In this document: piece after piece, positions 14,401 to 27,274 of the stretch
Position numbering within the stretch: position 1 is the first letter of the stretch
Layout: the number at the start of each line of letters is the position of its first letter
Assembly (NCBI RefSeq): GCF_022581195.2
Contig: NC_061475.1
Location: 62,001 to 126,000, forward strand
Source of the DNA: Helicoverpa zea
Lineage: Eukaryota; Arthropoda; Insecta; Lepidoptera; Noctuidae
DNA length: 64,000 nt
Direction of reading: 5' to 3'
Translations under genes and position numbers: made by a program
The notes under the pieces: model-generated
The model's input: the letters and a program-made list of their open reading frames with translations, nothing else
The model's database searches: none
Told to the model about the DNA's origin: nothing

Positions 14401-15049
14401 ACCAATGAGATATGAAAGTTCATAAAGGTATTATATATAATATTTGTGCTTATAGTGATTGCCCAGAAGACATGTGGACCTGTGAAGAATATGACCATAT
14501 TCAGAGCTGGCCATGAATACCATTACCAATTTATTGCTTATACATGCATCTGTGCGTACTTTAACTAATAATATTAGGTTAAGTTGACTCTACAATATCT
14601 ATTGGATATCTAGTCCTTTTGGATCATCTATTGGTATCCCTATATTGGCCACTAGTGTAGTAACAAAATCAGGATCACTACATACACTTGTTCTATCTAG
14701 CTCTCTGACTAGTATTGTCTCCCCACCCCGCCGTCAATTCACCCACACCCCAACAGCATTGATTAAAGAGTAAAGTGATATTCCTCCCAATCTCCTCACA
14801 TAACTAGAGCTTGGTATCAGGTGAGTCCGTCTCCGCAGTCAGGTCTGTGCTGAACTGCACAGATTAGCGCGCACTATCCGACATGCTTTATCTGTGCACT
14901 TCGTCGCCTTGTCTCGAGTACAGGAACAAATCAGAAGGACTAGGTTGAACAGTGGTGACATTTAAGTGACTGAATCATTAGTCCAAAATTATTTCAGTAG
15001 CTCTCCAGTAGTGTCAAATGTTTACTTATGTAGGAACAAACTGCCATTA
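8449..15049. other. Mostly featureless stretch with one motif cluster
   Basis: CpG-rich patches lie at 8,445-8,540 and 13,190-13,260. A dense group of TATCGA/ATCGAT motifs lies at 14,040-14,330. No gene or clear mobile element was found in the rest. Confidence 0.5.
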
Positions 15050-15207
15050 TCTATACTGATAAAGTTCCAAAACTACTAAACCAATTTGAAAAATCATTGC
15101 ACTGTTGGAAAGGTACGCGAGTAACAAAAACTATATTTTGTCCCGGTGCGGGGAGTATTACTAATTGTTCTCCCGGGAAGCGGGTAACACTGCGGGAAAA
15201 CCGCTAG
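15050..15207 (+). mobile_element. Short non-autonomous Helitron (158 bp)
   Basis: Flanked by A at 15049 and T at 15208. It begins TCTATACTGATAAAG and ends GCGGGAAAACCGCTAG, with a GCGG/CCGC stem just before the CTAG end. The interior (TTGGAAAGGTACG, TTTTGTCCCGG) is like other lepidopteran Helitrons. No coding capacity. Confidence 0.75.
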
Positions 15208-18200
15208 TCTAGAATGATACATAGATTATATTTTCCTGTGATATAAGAGGATTGATTTTGTAGTCAAAATAATTAATTTTATTCCCACTCTGCTAGTGCA
15301 AGGATTAATTTTGTCACACTGTATGTAACGGTACTTCTGTGGTTACTGCCTCGTGTCGGAGATTTAGTGCAGCGTTAAGATTGATTTAGATCATAATGTA
15401 TTGTGTCTCACGATGTTATGGTGACAGCTAGTTAGTGATACCTTCGCATTGTGTCGTCGTGAATCAGTGTTCTTGTGAAGATAGGGAAGAATATTTATGG
15501 TTGTATTCTTCAGTATTGGTCATAGATTGTTTCATCTTTTGGACCTTACTGAATAGCCTAACTTATTGTTATTGCAAAAAAATGTAATTGTATCGAAGTA
15601 GTGTGTGTTAAGGTATTAAACTTCAGCGGCGCAGCCACACACATTTTAATAGATTCCGCGACTTTTTGAAGATAATGTGCTCCGATATCGTCTATGGTTT
15701 GTTCTCATAAACTTTCAGTATAATCATGAACCGTCGCAACACGGCTTGATCTTTTCTCGGTTACCACAGTATTTTGTAACAGCAGAATTAACGACAGAAC
15801 TTTGTTCATGAAAATACTTGTCACCTGCAACTAATTGTGCCGTACTTTATAATTATTCATTTCTTTATCTTGTAGCAGCTGTCACAAGAAAACGCTTGTA
15901 ATTGAACAATATTATAACGCTGAGAGTACCCGCACACTGGAAACTTTTCGTCGGCTGATAGTTGGTTTGAGCTCACAAATTAGTATGAAGTTGAATGGTA
16001 CTACGAACATTATAAAGATCAGGTATTCATCCGGTATCATACTGACTGAAAACTTATATGTGAATCGAGATTTTCCTTAATAAAAAAACATTAAAGTATT
16101 GTAAAAAAAAATGTATAAACTGATAAACGATTTATTTATTTATTTATAAAAAAATGCCAGACTTTGGGTCAACTGTCGGCCGACAGTTTAGTCTTTAGTG
16201 AGCTCGAGTGCTAATACATTTGTGTGTCAATAAAGTGGCAGTACGTTTGTCACTTGTATCTAGTAAATACTATTTGGCAATCGCAGAGAATTTATATGAA
16301 TGATAGAAACGTGTGCTTTGGGGCATAAACTAACTTGTGTACCGTGGGTTAGTGCATGTCAAAGGGTTAAGTATTGAGTTTAGCGGCGTGTCGGCTCACG
16401 GTAATTGACAAACGGAAATATTAGCTGGCGGGCTGACAAAAGTATTTGTCACACCCAAAGATGTAGCAACGCTATATAAACTTGTAACGGAAAAGCTGCG
16501 TCATATAATTTTATTGCCTGCAAAATGAAATAATAAAATAATGACAGTAAAAATGTTATGTGTCTATTAAAATTGGCAATATTATGCGAATTCCAGGAAA
16601 CTATAAATTGGTCTTAAAATAGTACATTATTCTAAGGTTTAGCTTAATTTTTGGTGAAAATCCAAAGTTTTCACGTGATCAGCAACACCTGCTAAGAGAA
16701 AATGAAATAGTGAAAATATTAGTAGCTCAATATCGCATAGCAGATTAGTGTGACATCTCCATAATATAGTAGCTGTATATTCGGTAAATTCCTCGAATTA
16801 TACAAAATAAACAGACCAGTGTGTACTCGTTAATTGATCGAGAAGTTTGGCGTGTTGTGTGTTATTAATTACGCGTGTAGGTATTTACACGCCGCGTGTT
16901 TATTTATGCAGTAATTGAAACTTTATGTCGTTTTAATTGTAGGTGGGAGTAAATAGTGTAGCTTTTAATTTCGCTTTTTATTGCTAAAACTATTTTATAA
17001 CATGCGGGTTGTAAATTAATTATACTAGAATGCAAATGTTAATTAATGGAAATAAATTCAAGATCTTTATTATATTAGTGGGAGGTTATCTATGAGTTTT
17101 AGATTTTATTTAAAACAAGAGATAAATTAATAAAAGCTACTGCAGCATAGTTTAGTTGTGACATCACTTAGCTTAGTTAAATATAAGTAGGTAAGTGCAA
17201 AAATATATATCGAAATTGTTACAAAAGTAGACGGATGGAAACTATTTCTTATTTTTCTCAACAGTCGGCTAAAAAGAAAGTAGGAAGTGGTCTAATCAGT
17301 GTGTTATCTAAATTGCATTGAGTAGTGTGGGGAAATGCTACAAATCACCGAGTTTCTATATTGACTGCAGCATCGAAGTTCAGTTGTCGATCGAGTTCTC
17401 ACTTGTGGAGGAAACATTCGTTCAATATATTCTTCCTGTGTCAGGGATTAACAACATTACTCAACACTAGATTCATACATCAAAATTAAATTACCACTAG
17501 GTTAGTTCTGCAAATAACGAACGTCATTAAATATGTATGTGCATAAGCCTATGAAAGTGAATCAAAAGTTTGAGCCTATTAATTACTTAAGTACACGTAT
17601 AAGTCACATATCAGATCCATGTAAAAACCAATCAAGAATTAACACTTTTACCAAAAAGAGCTCCTTTATATTGACAACCCCTGTCCATACACTCTGATAC
17701 TTCGTGTTGTGACAAGCTCAAGTAATTAATTATTCGGTACATTAGCTCTGGCCGGTGCCGTGTATTAACTAATATCTACGTGTCACCCTATCTGCCGGGT
17801 ACAGATAACATAGTTTTTGTAGTTGGAGGTGACAGCCGCGGGTGACAAGCGCGGGTGACAAGCGGCTTGAAAGAGATGTCGAAGTGTTTTGACTACGGAT
17901 GATAGGAAAAAAAGGCTTAAACATGTGTTTGTTTGTCGGATAGATAGTGTTCGATAGTGTCCGGCAAGTCGGTGATTTGTTGCAGGATGAAGTTGTGTGC
18001 GTTAAGGTGTGAACTAAGAGACTTAACACGTGTAAGAGAGGCCGGTTTTCAATAGTCAACAGTGAATTATCATTAAAATTAAAATTGGGTTTTTTTGAAG
18101 TTTAAGTGATAGTCTAGATCCCTGTAAGTTCCAGGCTTGCTGGCTAGTTATGTGTGTTTCACCATTGAGGAAAATATTATGTGGGAAACGTGATTTTGGC

Positions 18201-20606
18201 CTGGTTGTATTTTATGTTTACAGATTTTGTCAATTTTCCTATTGCAATAAAATATCAAAGCAAAAAGCTATATGAGCTCACAGAGACTAATCTACCTATA
18301 TATTCCAATTAAACAAGTTACTTTACGTATAATATAAACATTAATTAAATATCCCCTTCAAGACATATTCCCACGTAGAATCTAATCTAGCATTAGACAT
18401 GATATCCATCAATTCTACTCACCTCTCACCAATCTAATCACTGCTCTGTCGATCTAGGCTTACAGGCACACACATATTATATATCTAGACTATATCTAGG
18501 CAAAGATATATAATGTAGACTATATCTAGATGGTGCACACATCGCATCCATTAATAATGAACATCTAGGACACATTGAGACATGGAATCTGTTACTGCGG
18601 TCTAACGGATGAAGTCGGGGTAAATCATTAGTTTGAGTTCAACTGAAACAGTTCGACGTGGATTAAATACATTTTATCTTTGAATAAGTTCACCTCTGAC
18701 AATATGGTGACTTATATTTTGGATATAACAGGTTCTAGGTAACAAAAACTTCCAGCTTAGCTTATAGCTTTCATCTACACACCTCATCCTCTAAACAATG
18801 AAAGATTTTTTAAAATTCCTGACAAAACCGCGTTCAAGCTAACAAATCAATTTAGCCACATAAACACTTACATACAATAAAGAGGTTTAAATCACAAAGC
18901 TTATAAAACACCTTAGCAGTTGCATCAAGTTTTGTCCACGCTACACGAACAACTTGTATGTAGTCTGGTTCCATTTCCACTTTTTACCGACTGCGGCCGA
19001 CATCAAAGAGAGTGTTACGTTTTTGCATGTACAACATAAACTAACGTTAAGATAATACTTAATCGGTAGTAACGGGTAAATCAGTAAGTTCTCACGACGA
19101 ATTAATAGAGTGTTATCTTAGAAATGTTCTTAGTTAATAAATATAACTGTTGACGTTTAGCGGCGGATACGGCGTGTCGTCGGCGTCACGCGTCACTACA
19201 TACATATTAATTTGTTACATTAATTGCGTATGCGATAGTTCAAGTTTATCCAGTTGGTAATTACAAATTAATAGGCAGGTTTCTTGGATTTCAGGGTTAT
19301 GGATTTTGACCCTAGAATTAAAAATGAAATAGTAATTTGGAAAATATACATATCAAACTTTCTTGTCTGAAGTAATTTAAGACTTTCTCAATTAATAAAG
19401 CCTTTTTTGCTATGAGGAAAAAACATATAATACTTAATCGTATTACGCCATAATCGCTTTACTTCCAGATTATGTTTTAGATATCCACATGAAAAGTAAG
19501 ATAGAACCATCTTTCTCCCCTAGCATAAAGAAAAAAAAACATCTTTCAACCCCGAGGTTTTAAGGAATTACATGTTATATTTTATTGAAAATTCTTCATT
19601 CATCAGCATTAATTCACAGGTTATGTATTAACATTAGCTGATAAGAAGGTGATGAATATCGCTATCTGTAGATAATTTACGATCTATAAACACATGCAAA
19701 TGCTTTACAAGAGAAACATAAATAACGTGTATCTGCTACATTTATTCCGCCATTAAATATTAATTAACAATATCGGAGTCCGTCTCGAACATACAACATT
19801 TTGCATAGATAACACACTATTACAATAACTGTATTTGTTACGATTTTATTAGTTTCACATTATATAAACAGAATTAATTGATTATTATTCATTTGTATGT
19901 CAACTTGTCATTTCTCACGTTTTTAAGGAGGCGTTAAGATAATGATTTGAACCCAGGTGAATAGATTAAAGGAACTCCGATATGTTAGCAATCACTTAGG
20001 TATGTTAACTTTAAGTTACACTTATTATTTTCTCCAGCAAGAATCAAATCCCTTAAAATAAAACTAACATATTAACATATTTAGAGAATAGAGAAAATAA
20101 ATTATCACAATAAAAATTATAATCAATTGTGTTTCAGCAATAAAAGTGAATTTACGTTCCATCTAAAACAAATATTCACTTGAACATCATAAGGCAATTT
20201 ATCTCCTATTGTTTTCACAACAAAAGTACCAGTAACCCGACCTTAACTCTGTAGTTGCTATTACATCGCACGAGAACCGAATCCCACATAAATATCTTGT
20301 AAACCACTGGGGCACAAGATAGCTGCGGAGAGAAACGCGATACGCGAGTCGCGGGTTCGAGCCCGGCTGACACATAAATAGAATTAGCGAGTTGGTCACG
20401 ACTTCGCTCGATAGTGTATCGAGGCTCGGGATCGAGTGCAGCCGCGGTGCAAGCTAGGCTAGATTATCATATTCTATGGGAATGTATTGCAATGGGGAAT
20501 ATTTAGTTACACAATAGTATTAAAAGCTTATTCTTTGTTTTTCTTTTATGAAGATACTCAATTCTAGGAATCAATGCATAATAATAAGTCTTTTTCATCC
20601 AGACTA
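15208..20606. other. Stretch without a supported gene
   Basis: At 15,925-16,195 sequences like ACCCGCACACTGG and GTCGGCCGACAG suggest an old TIR element that I could not delimit. At 17,830-17,865 GCGGGTGACAA is repeated directly. At 18,480-18,535 ACTATATCTAG occurs twice. Nothing else. Confidence 0.45.
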
Positions 20607-20814
20607 TAGTTATCGGCACGAATCTTGAGCTCTGACCTATGTACATCTGCGCAGAAGTGATTTATTAGCAAAGAACCAATCCTGAGTGACCACTTTAGCC
20701 CGCACAATCACCGCTTTAGCCCGCCCCCACGCCTCATTTCATACCACAAAAGGGACCCAATAAATTACTTCTGCGCAGGTGAAGGTTAGAGCTCAAGATT
20801 CGTGCCGATAATTA
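20607..20814. mobile_element. MITE with about 55-bp imperfect TIRs
   Basis: Left arm starts TAGTTATCGGCACGAATC near 20607; the right arm (about 20760-20814) is its inverse with several mismatches, the arms sharing CTGCGCAGAAGT at their inner part. TA is present on both flanks, as for Tc1/mariner-type elements. No open frame of note. Confidence 0.7.
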
Positions 20815-20821
20815 TACGTAA

Positions 20822-20925
20822 GTTTATAAAACCCACAAAGTGACTTCAGGCCGACCCGGGAATCGAACCCGAGACCTCAGGCATAGCAGTCGCGCTTGCG
20901 ACCACTAGACTAACTGGGCAGGTCA
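20822..20925 (-). mobile_element. SINE2 head fragment (tRNA-like)
   Basis: On the minus strand an A box (TTAGTCTAGTGG) and B box (GGTTCGATTCCC) are followed by GGGTCGGCCTGAAGTCAC and GTGGGTTTTATA, as at the start of the SINE2 copies near 39.6 and 42.7 kb. The rest is absent. It lies right beside the MITE. It is not a functional tRNA because the fold is incomplete. Confidence 0.6.
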
Positions 20926-23900
20926 TTAGCATACTTAACGAATATGTATGTACCGGATACTTGAAGTATATATTTAGCTGATAAGTTAGTTTAAACAAAT
21001 AAAATCAAAGGTTGTATGTCACGAAGCAATAACGGAAAAACTATTAAAATATACGAAAATCAATGAGTGATTGATTGGAAATCGAAACCTGAGTCAGTTT
21101 GAACGACGCCGCGTGTTATCACATGGAAAAGCTTTCATATCCAAAACTGCTGATTATCGAATCAATTGGATTCCGTTATATAACAATATTAAGAAAAGAA
21201 ATGTCACAGCGATTTAATTGCGGCGCGGAATGTAGCATGCATGTTAATGAAGTTACTGCCGACATTTGCATATACAATACATACATACATAATACTATAT
21301 AGTACAGTGAATATCCGCGACTATCTCCTTTCATTTCACATTTCATACGAGTGCACCGAAATTGCATCAATTATAATATAATGCTTACAACTTTATGTTG
21401 CATAAGAACCTGAAAATATCTATTGTAAATAAAAAAACATTTTTGTTAACTTATACCTACTAACATAATATGATTAGGACTTAGATAAGCTCATGCTGTT
21501 TGTAAGAGTTTACTTGGATCTTAATTGAACATACTATACATATCAATAATCATTTTCAGTATTTATAAATGACATTTCATTTACCATTGAGCATTCGTAC
21601 ATATTGATGTATAGATAGAGAATAACTCTGTACTCTCGTGTAATATTGCACTCCAATTTTCTTCATTATGAAAAGATCGAGCAGATAAAATTGTGTATCA
21701 CGCATTTTGTAGTATCCATAACGCATTACTTCTTCTTCCTCCTGCCGTTCCCATTACTACGCAGTATAATCCCTATGTACCTATGCTTAAATCTTTAAAA
21801 CTAAGCATGATGATTTGAGTGATTGAAGAGGAAGGTTTATATGCGTTGCATGTAAGCAAGCATTACACGAGTGTGACAGCGACGCGATGCTGTTTGCTCA
21901 TCACCTCTCGCGCAATACATACACTCGATTGCGATATTACAAGTTAACTAACCGCTGAGTATTAGTGACGATTATATATTTGTGTTACTGTCGAGATGTA
22001 TCTTATAGGCTGCTTTTGAAATATTTGATGAACATTTTAGAGATATGCACAAAGAATATATTAATTATATCTGATATTCCAAAAAGTGTAGACAGTAACT
22101 TAAGTTTACTTAGTTATATTTAGAGTCCTATAAATATAGGCGAAGAATGACAATTATTTTTAGAGTTATCCTACAAAGTGTAACAAAGAAATGATTTACC
22201 CAATACAAGATTAAACCTACGACTCAAGTCTGCTAAACTACTGAGTAACAACTAAACCAACGAGTCAGTCTATTAATATTTTTCCTCCAGACATACAGAT
22301 TATTTTATGACACAAATCAAGTCAGAGCCAGTATTAGAAACACTTAGTAAATTATCGCCATCGACAGCCGCAATAAGTCAACTACAACTTAAACTTAGAT
22401 TACTTTAAACAACTAATATTTACTTCCCACGAAATAGCCAACTCGTCTGAGTGAACTCGATCACTCGGTTACGATATAATCGAATAATTTCTAATCGATA
22501 CAAATGCGAGTGTTGGCAATAGAGAGTCGCATACGCAAAGGCGTAATGTGACGGAATTAACATTTAATATCTACGAGCTGCGGCTGAAATGATTTATGTC
22601 GAGCAGTCGAGCACTCGAGCACTCGAGCATTGGGCAATACCGAGAATGTCTTATTTAGTAGTGTGGCTGCTACAGATCGTATTGTTATGAGATCGCATCG
22701 ATAACATTCAGATGTTGGATTTGTTCGAGTTTCCGAGCGATGTAATCGAATAGAAGTTATCGTAGATAGTCATTTGTTTATCGCTTATTATTCTGTAGAT
22801 GGACAAATTGTCCGTTATTTATTGGATATGTAAACGTTATTTATTAGTTTAATTTATTTTTTCTATCATAGGACATAGTTTCGCCTATTGATTTACTCTC
22901 TCGCGATAAATTTTTTTGTTTGTCTGAAGCCAAATAAAACCTCGTTATAAGTTTAGCTGCAAATAAGACCCCCGTACCTAATAAACCCTAATTACTATTA
23001 ATTGGAATAGTTAGTGTCATTTGAATTCACGATAGGTACTTGTATATTCATTGAAAACTAATCAAGTTTATGTTTGACACGTTTCATTAAAATATGACAG
23101 GCTCTAATTTTGTATCACCCAGTAATTTGGTTCAATCGTTATTTAGGCACAATTAACATTTCGGTAAAAAGAAAAAACTCTACAGTTAATGAGAAGAACA
23201 AACTTTTTTCACGTTGATTAATAAAACTTTTACTTTTTATACTTTTTAACGGTAGTTATATGATGTAAATACAGGTTTGCATCTAGTGTAAAGGTCATCA
23301 ATCCAACGCTAATTCTAGTCATCCTACTAAAAATAACAATAATTTGTAACACCACACAATTATTTATTCTTCATACCTACGAATCATTTATTAAGAAATA
23401 TAAATAAGAGTAATGTTAAAGAAAAAAAACTTACGAAAATTAACTCCTGAATATTTTCAGCTTCAACAAACAAAACTTTCAGTAAATAATTCTTAAAACT
23501 TTTCCCAAATAAAATTACTCAGGAAATCCAAAACTTTCAACTACTTATGGTACCAAAAAAAAAGTTCTTAAATTCACATCACAGTTCACACACGATTCGA
23601 TGTCTCAATGTATCGAGAGGAGCGAGTATCGAGAACTCGGTGCACGTCCGTCGTGCGCGCGGCCGCAGCATCCACTGACGGACATCGAACACTGGACCAA
23701 CATTACTCTAGGACAACACTGCTCCAAAACTATCACATAGATTATCACACATACATTACTGCTTTTCTTCATACTACAAAGTTTTACGTACATAGTGGGG
23801 CGGTAATGGATGTTGACTGAGGAAAAACTATCGTATTTTTTTTTTCAATTTGTTGATATGCTGTCTTGTAAGTATTACGCTTTTTTTAAAGCCATGTGTA

Positions 23901-26101
23901 AGTGGACACGAAAGCTCGTGCGTTTAGTTTTTGCTGCGGAAACTGTAGGGTGCTCGTTGTGTGAAACATTTTAACGAACGAGTTAGTGGTGCAGTTAGCA
24001 CCCATGTGTTATAATGTAGAGTTGACTGTCATTGACGAGTTTATGGGAAAACGAAAGTATGTTGAATTCTTATATTTTTGTGAGGACGGTAAATAATGGT
24101 TTCGCAAAAAAAAAAACCTGATTTGAAACTATATTTTATTAACATTGCTAAGGTTTTTATTAGTTTTATCATATAGTTGTTTTGGGGTCTATTTAAGTAT
24201 TTCCTATTTAAAATTGTTTCAGCTGGGAACGTTCTAGTGCCTAATTTTTTATAGATTGTTTTATTTGTTGTATCCAATTGCGATCACATATTAGTAAGAA
24301 ACAATCTGACAAACAACTATACAATGTTCCTTCCGCAGTAATAGCCTTAACAAGGATATGTCAGAAAACCACAACAATATCGCCATTGAAATAAACAGGG
24401 TGTTTCCATCACAATATTGATCGATAAAATTATCGCCCCGCGGTAAAACAATACATGAGGAAGTGCATTACTGACAAACATACTTACATAGTGGGAATAT
24501 AGTATCTCTTGTCAGTTAATCTTAAATGAGTCTATTTACATCTATCCTTTTTAAAGATTTCTGGAAACAAATGACGACGTCTAGAATAAAAGAAAAATAT
24601 AAAACTTTTGACCTTTTAAAAGTTTGGGATTTTCATATATTATAGTTAAAGTTATGCCGATTAAACAAGGTTAAAAAGTAAATAAAATCACAAGACATTA
24701 CATGATCACACAGATCTCGTTAAACTAGCAACAAATCCATTTTTTACAACAATTATAAAAAAGAGTGAAATTTTGAAAAAAGTTATATTAGTATCTAATT
24801 AAGGTGTGAGTTAAGTGCGTACTAAGTTTTCATACAAATACATGACGGAACTAATAAAGTAATTAGTCAATAAACATAATGTGCATGTGCAGTCATAAAC
24901 TGTTGTGTGTGATGACGTTGAATGCAACTCTGTAGAGATGCATTACAGTGACGGAGGTCAGGGTGCAATACTTAGTAATTATATCTTTATTTATTTATGT
25001 TAATAACGGAGCAGTTTTAGCGTATGTGAAGGTGGAAAATAATGTATTTTTAGAGTTTATTGCTGATTTCATAGATGTTTGTATAAGTAGGTGTTTCTTT
25101 TAGAAATAGGTGTAGTTATAAAATATATTTTATTAAAACTGTTTGCTATCTGTGATTTTAAATTAGCAAAAATGTTTTAAAAGAAAAGTTTGCCTGTACA
25201 TAACACAAGACCTAATTATATCTGAATGAACTATCCAAGTGACTTTTAATTAATTCTAAGTACCCTCGGTACAAATATGAGACAGATATGATGATTGTCC
25301 TATGGGAACAATACTTTTTCTTTCTCTTTCTGTTTACTTTGAAACTTGAATGTTGTTTTTACAGTTGTTTTAAGAAAACTAATGATTATTATTGTAGGTG
25401 TGAATCGAGCCTATGTAAGCTAGAATTCTCGATTCAGGATTAGAGACAATTTTTTCCCACCACGTGTGTTCTCATTGAATCAAAGCTTTATTCCTACATA
25501 TATATAACAAGCTTGGTGTGTGGTCGCACTGAGCTAGTTTTTGCTTCGTTAGCGTCTAGCGAGCGACGTCGCGGCGCATTCCTAGAAAACTTGCTTCCAT
25601 GACATAACTTCTGCTAAGAATTTACTAGCTTTTGGCGGACGATATCTTTTACAGAGTTTTTTTTTAATTTATTAATTTGATGTTGGAAATTGACATATTT
25701 TAACAACCGGTATCTACCTTTGATTTAATTGTGTGACTATAAGGTAGAATGTAGTCCATTTTTTTTTTGTTTCAATAAATTCCGTACTATTAATTTAAAC
25801 TACATCGACCGAAAAAGTTAAGACTCGTTAAACAATACATTAACACAGAATTAAAGTATAAAGCAACTTCTTACAAAACAATGTTAAACACTCGTTAAGC
25901 AAATAAAACCCCTTGACATTTGTTCGGCGAGCGCGTTGATGTCTTTTGTTCGGCGCCTCGATCGCACTTAGTGCTCACTTAACTATGACTTAGTGCAGAC
26001 CCACTCACTTAGTGATATTGTGTTGTTATTCATATTACACGCGTTATGATATTGCGTGGAGTTCTTAAAGCTTCTATTATTAGAATTTAATATAAGTATT
26101 T
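20926..26101. other. Stretch without a supported gene
   Basis: A second cluster of CGATA/TATCG motifs lies at 22,450-22,800, with a GAGCACTC tandem at 22,600-22,630. Short open frames near 23,600-23,820 on both strands overlap each other and have no recognisable content. Confidence 0.45.
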
Positions 26102-26375
26102 ATCTATACTAATATAATAAATAGGAAACTTTTTTGTTTGTTTGTTGTAACAAATTAGTCGTTTTCCGTTCCACCAGCGTTCCGTGGGAACTACTGTTCG
26201 TGCCTAGATAAAATATAGTCTATGTTACTCGGGAATAGTAGTTGTACATAACTTTCTGTATTCCTTATGTATGTTTAGTGTGCAATCAATGCAATGATAG
26301 TCTATCTTCCCAAGAGCGAAACAATTTTTGAAATCGGTTCCGTAGTTTCGGAGCTTTTATTATATTAGTATGGAT
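26102..26375. mobile_element. Short foldback element with 21-bp TIRs
   Basis: The left end ATCTATACTAATATAATAAA is the inverse of the right end TTTATTATATTAGTATGGAT, with one mismatch. The interior has a GTTTGTTTGTTTG run and CGTGCCTAGATAAAATATAG, a sequence type common in moth genomes. No coding capacity. Confidence 0.6.
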
Positions 26376-27047
26376 GAGGGGCTTGTGGTTTAGACAAGGA
26401 TGTTTCGTCCTGGCTAAAAGTTAAGTCAGTATCGATAACGAACTTTCAATCTTCGCCATGAATGCTAATAAAAATGAAATCGTAGAATGCGAGGAAAGCC
26501 AAAGGATTCAATTCGTTTTTTGTTTTATATAATTGTATATTTTGAATATACTAAATTGATATGCAGCAATAAATATTTTTTATGACAATCAATAATAGTT
26601 CACAATACCGTGCGAACAGTTTGAATAAATTATTAATTATCGTTAAAGTCAATAAATAAGGATTTTCTATTATCCAGTTTATTGGACGGCGCACTTAATG
26701 TTTATTCAATAAATTATTATGATTATGAGTATGTGCGACAAGTCGCATTTACTTAATATTAGCATGTGAATGATATTTCCTTATGTCTGTGTAATAGGAG
26801 TTTATTTTATGACCTTACTGTACCGACATGTTAGGACATTATATTTCTCTTAACGAGCAGGATCGTACATACTGCATAAAGTACTATAGCATATATATAG
26901 CATAAAGTACTTCACCTCAATTTAAAGTCCAGTTATTTTAATCTTCAATTTACAACATTACTGGGCTGATTAGAATGCGGGGCAAAAACACTTATCCTAT
27001 TTAGGATTGCAATGACATTTAAATCTTTCCTTAAATATAAATACCTA

Positions 27048-27274
27048 TAGTTCGGCCATTCAGAGAATGCGTTCCTGACACGTCGCGATTGAACTGACGA
27101 CGTAACTACATTCATTGATTATTGATATAATAATGTTGTTTTAATGCTCCTCAATTGTTAAAACGGTAAACAACCAGCAAAAATATTTTTATCGTAACTG
27201 CAACGCCATTGCAAAGTTACGTCGTCAGTTCAATCGCGACGTGTCAGGAACGCATTCTCTGAATGGCCGAACTA
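27048..27274. mobile_element. MITE with long perfect TIRs and TA duplication
   Basis: Positions 27045-27107 are the exact inverse complement of 27215-27277 (63 bp, no mismatch by eye). Ends read TAGTTCGGCC and GGCCGAACTA with TA on each side. The 107-bp centre is AT-rich with no open frame. Confidence 0.85.

Noticed and set aside
20310..20372. tRNA-like sequence with GGTTCGAGCCC
   Set aside because: Only a B box is convincing; no acceptor stem or anticodon arm could be drawn. It may be an old SINE head.
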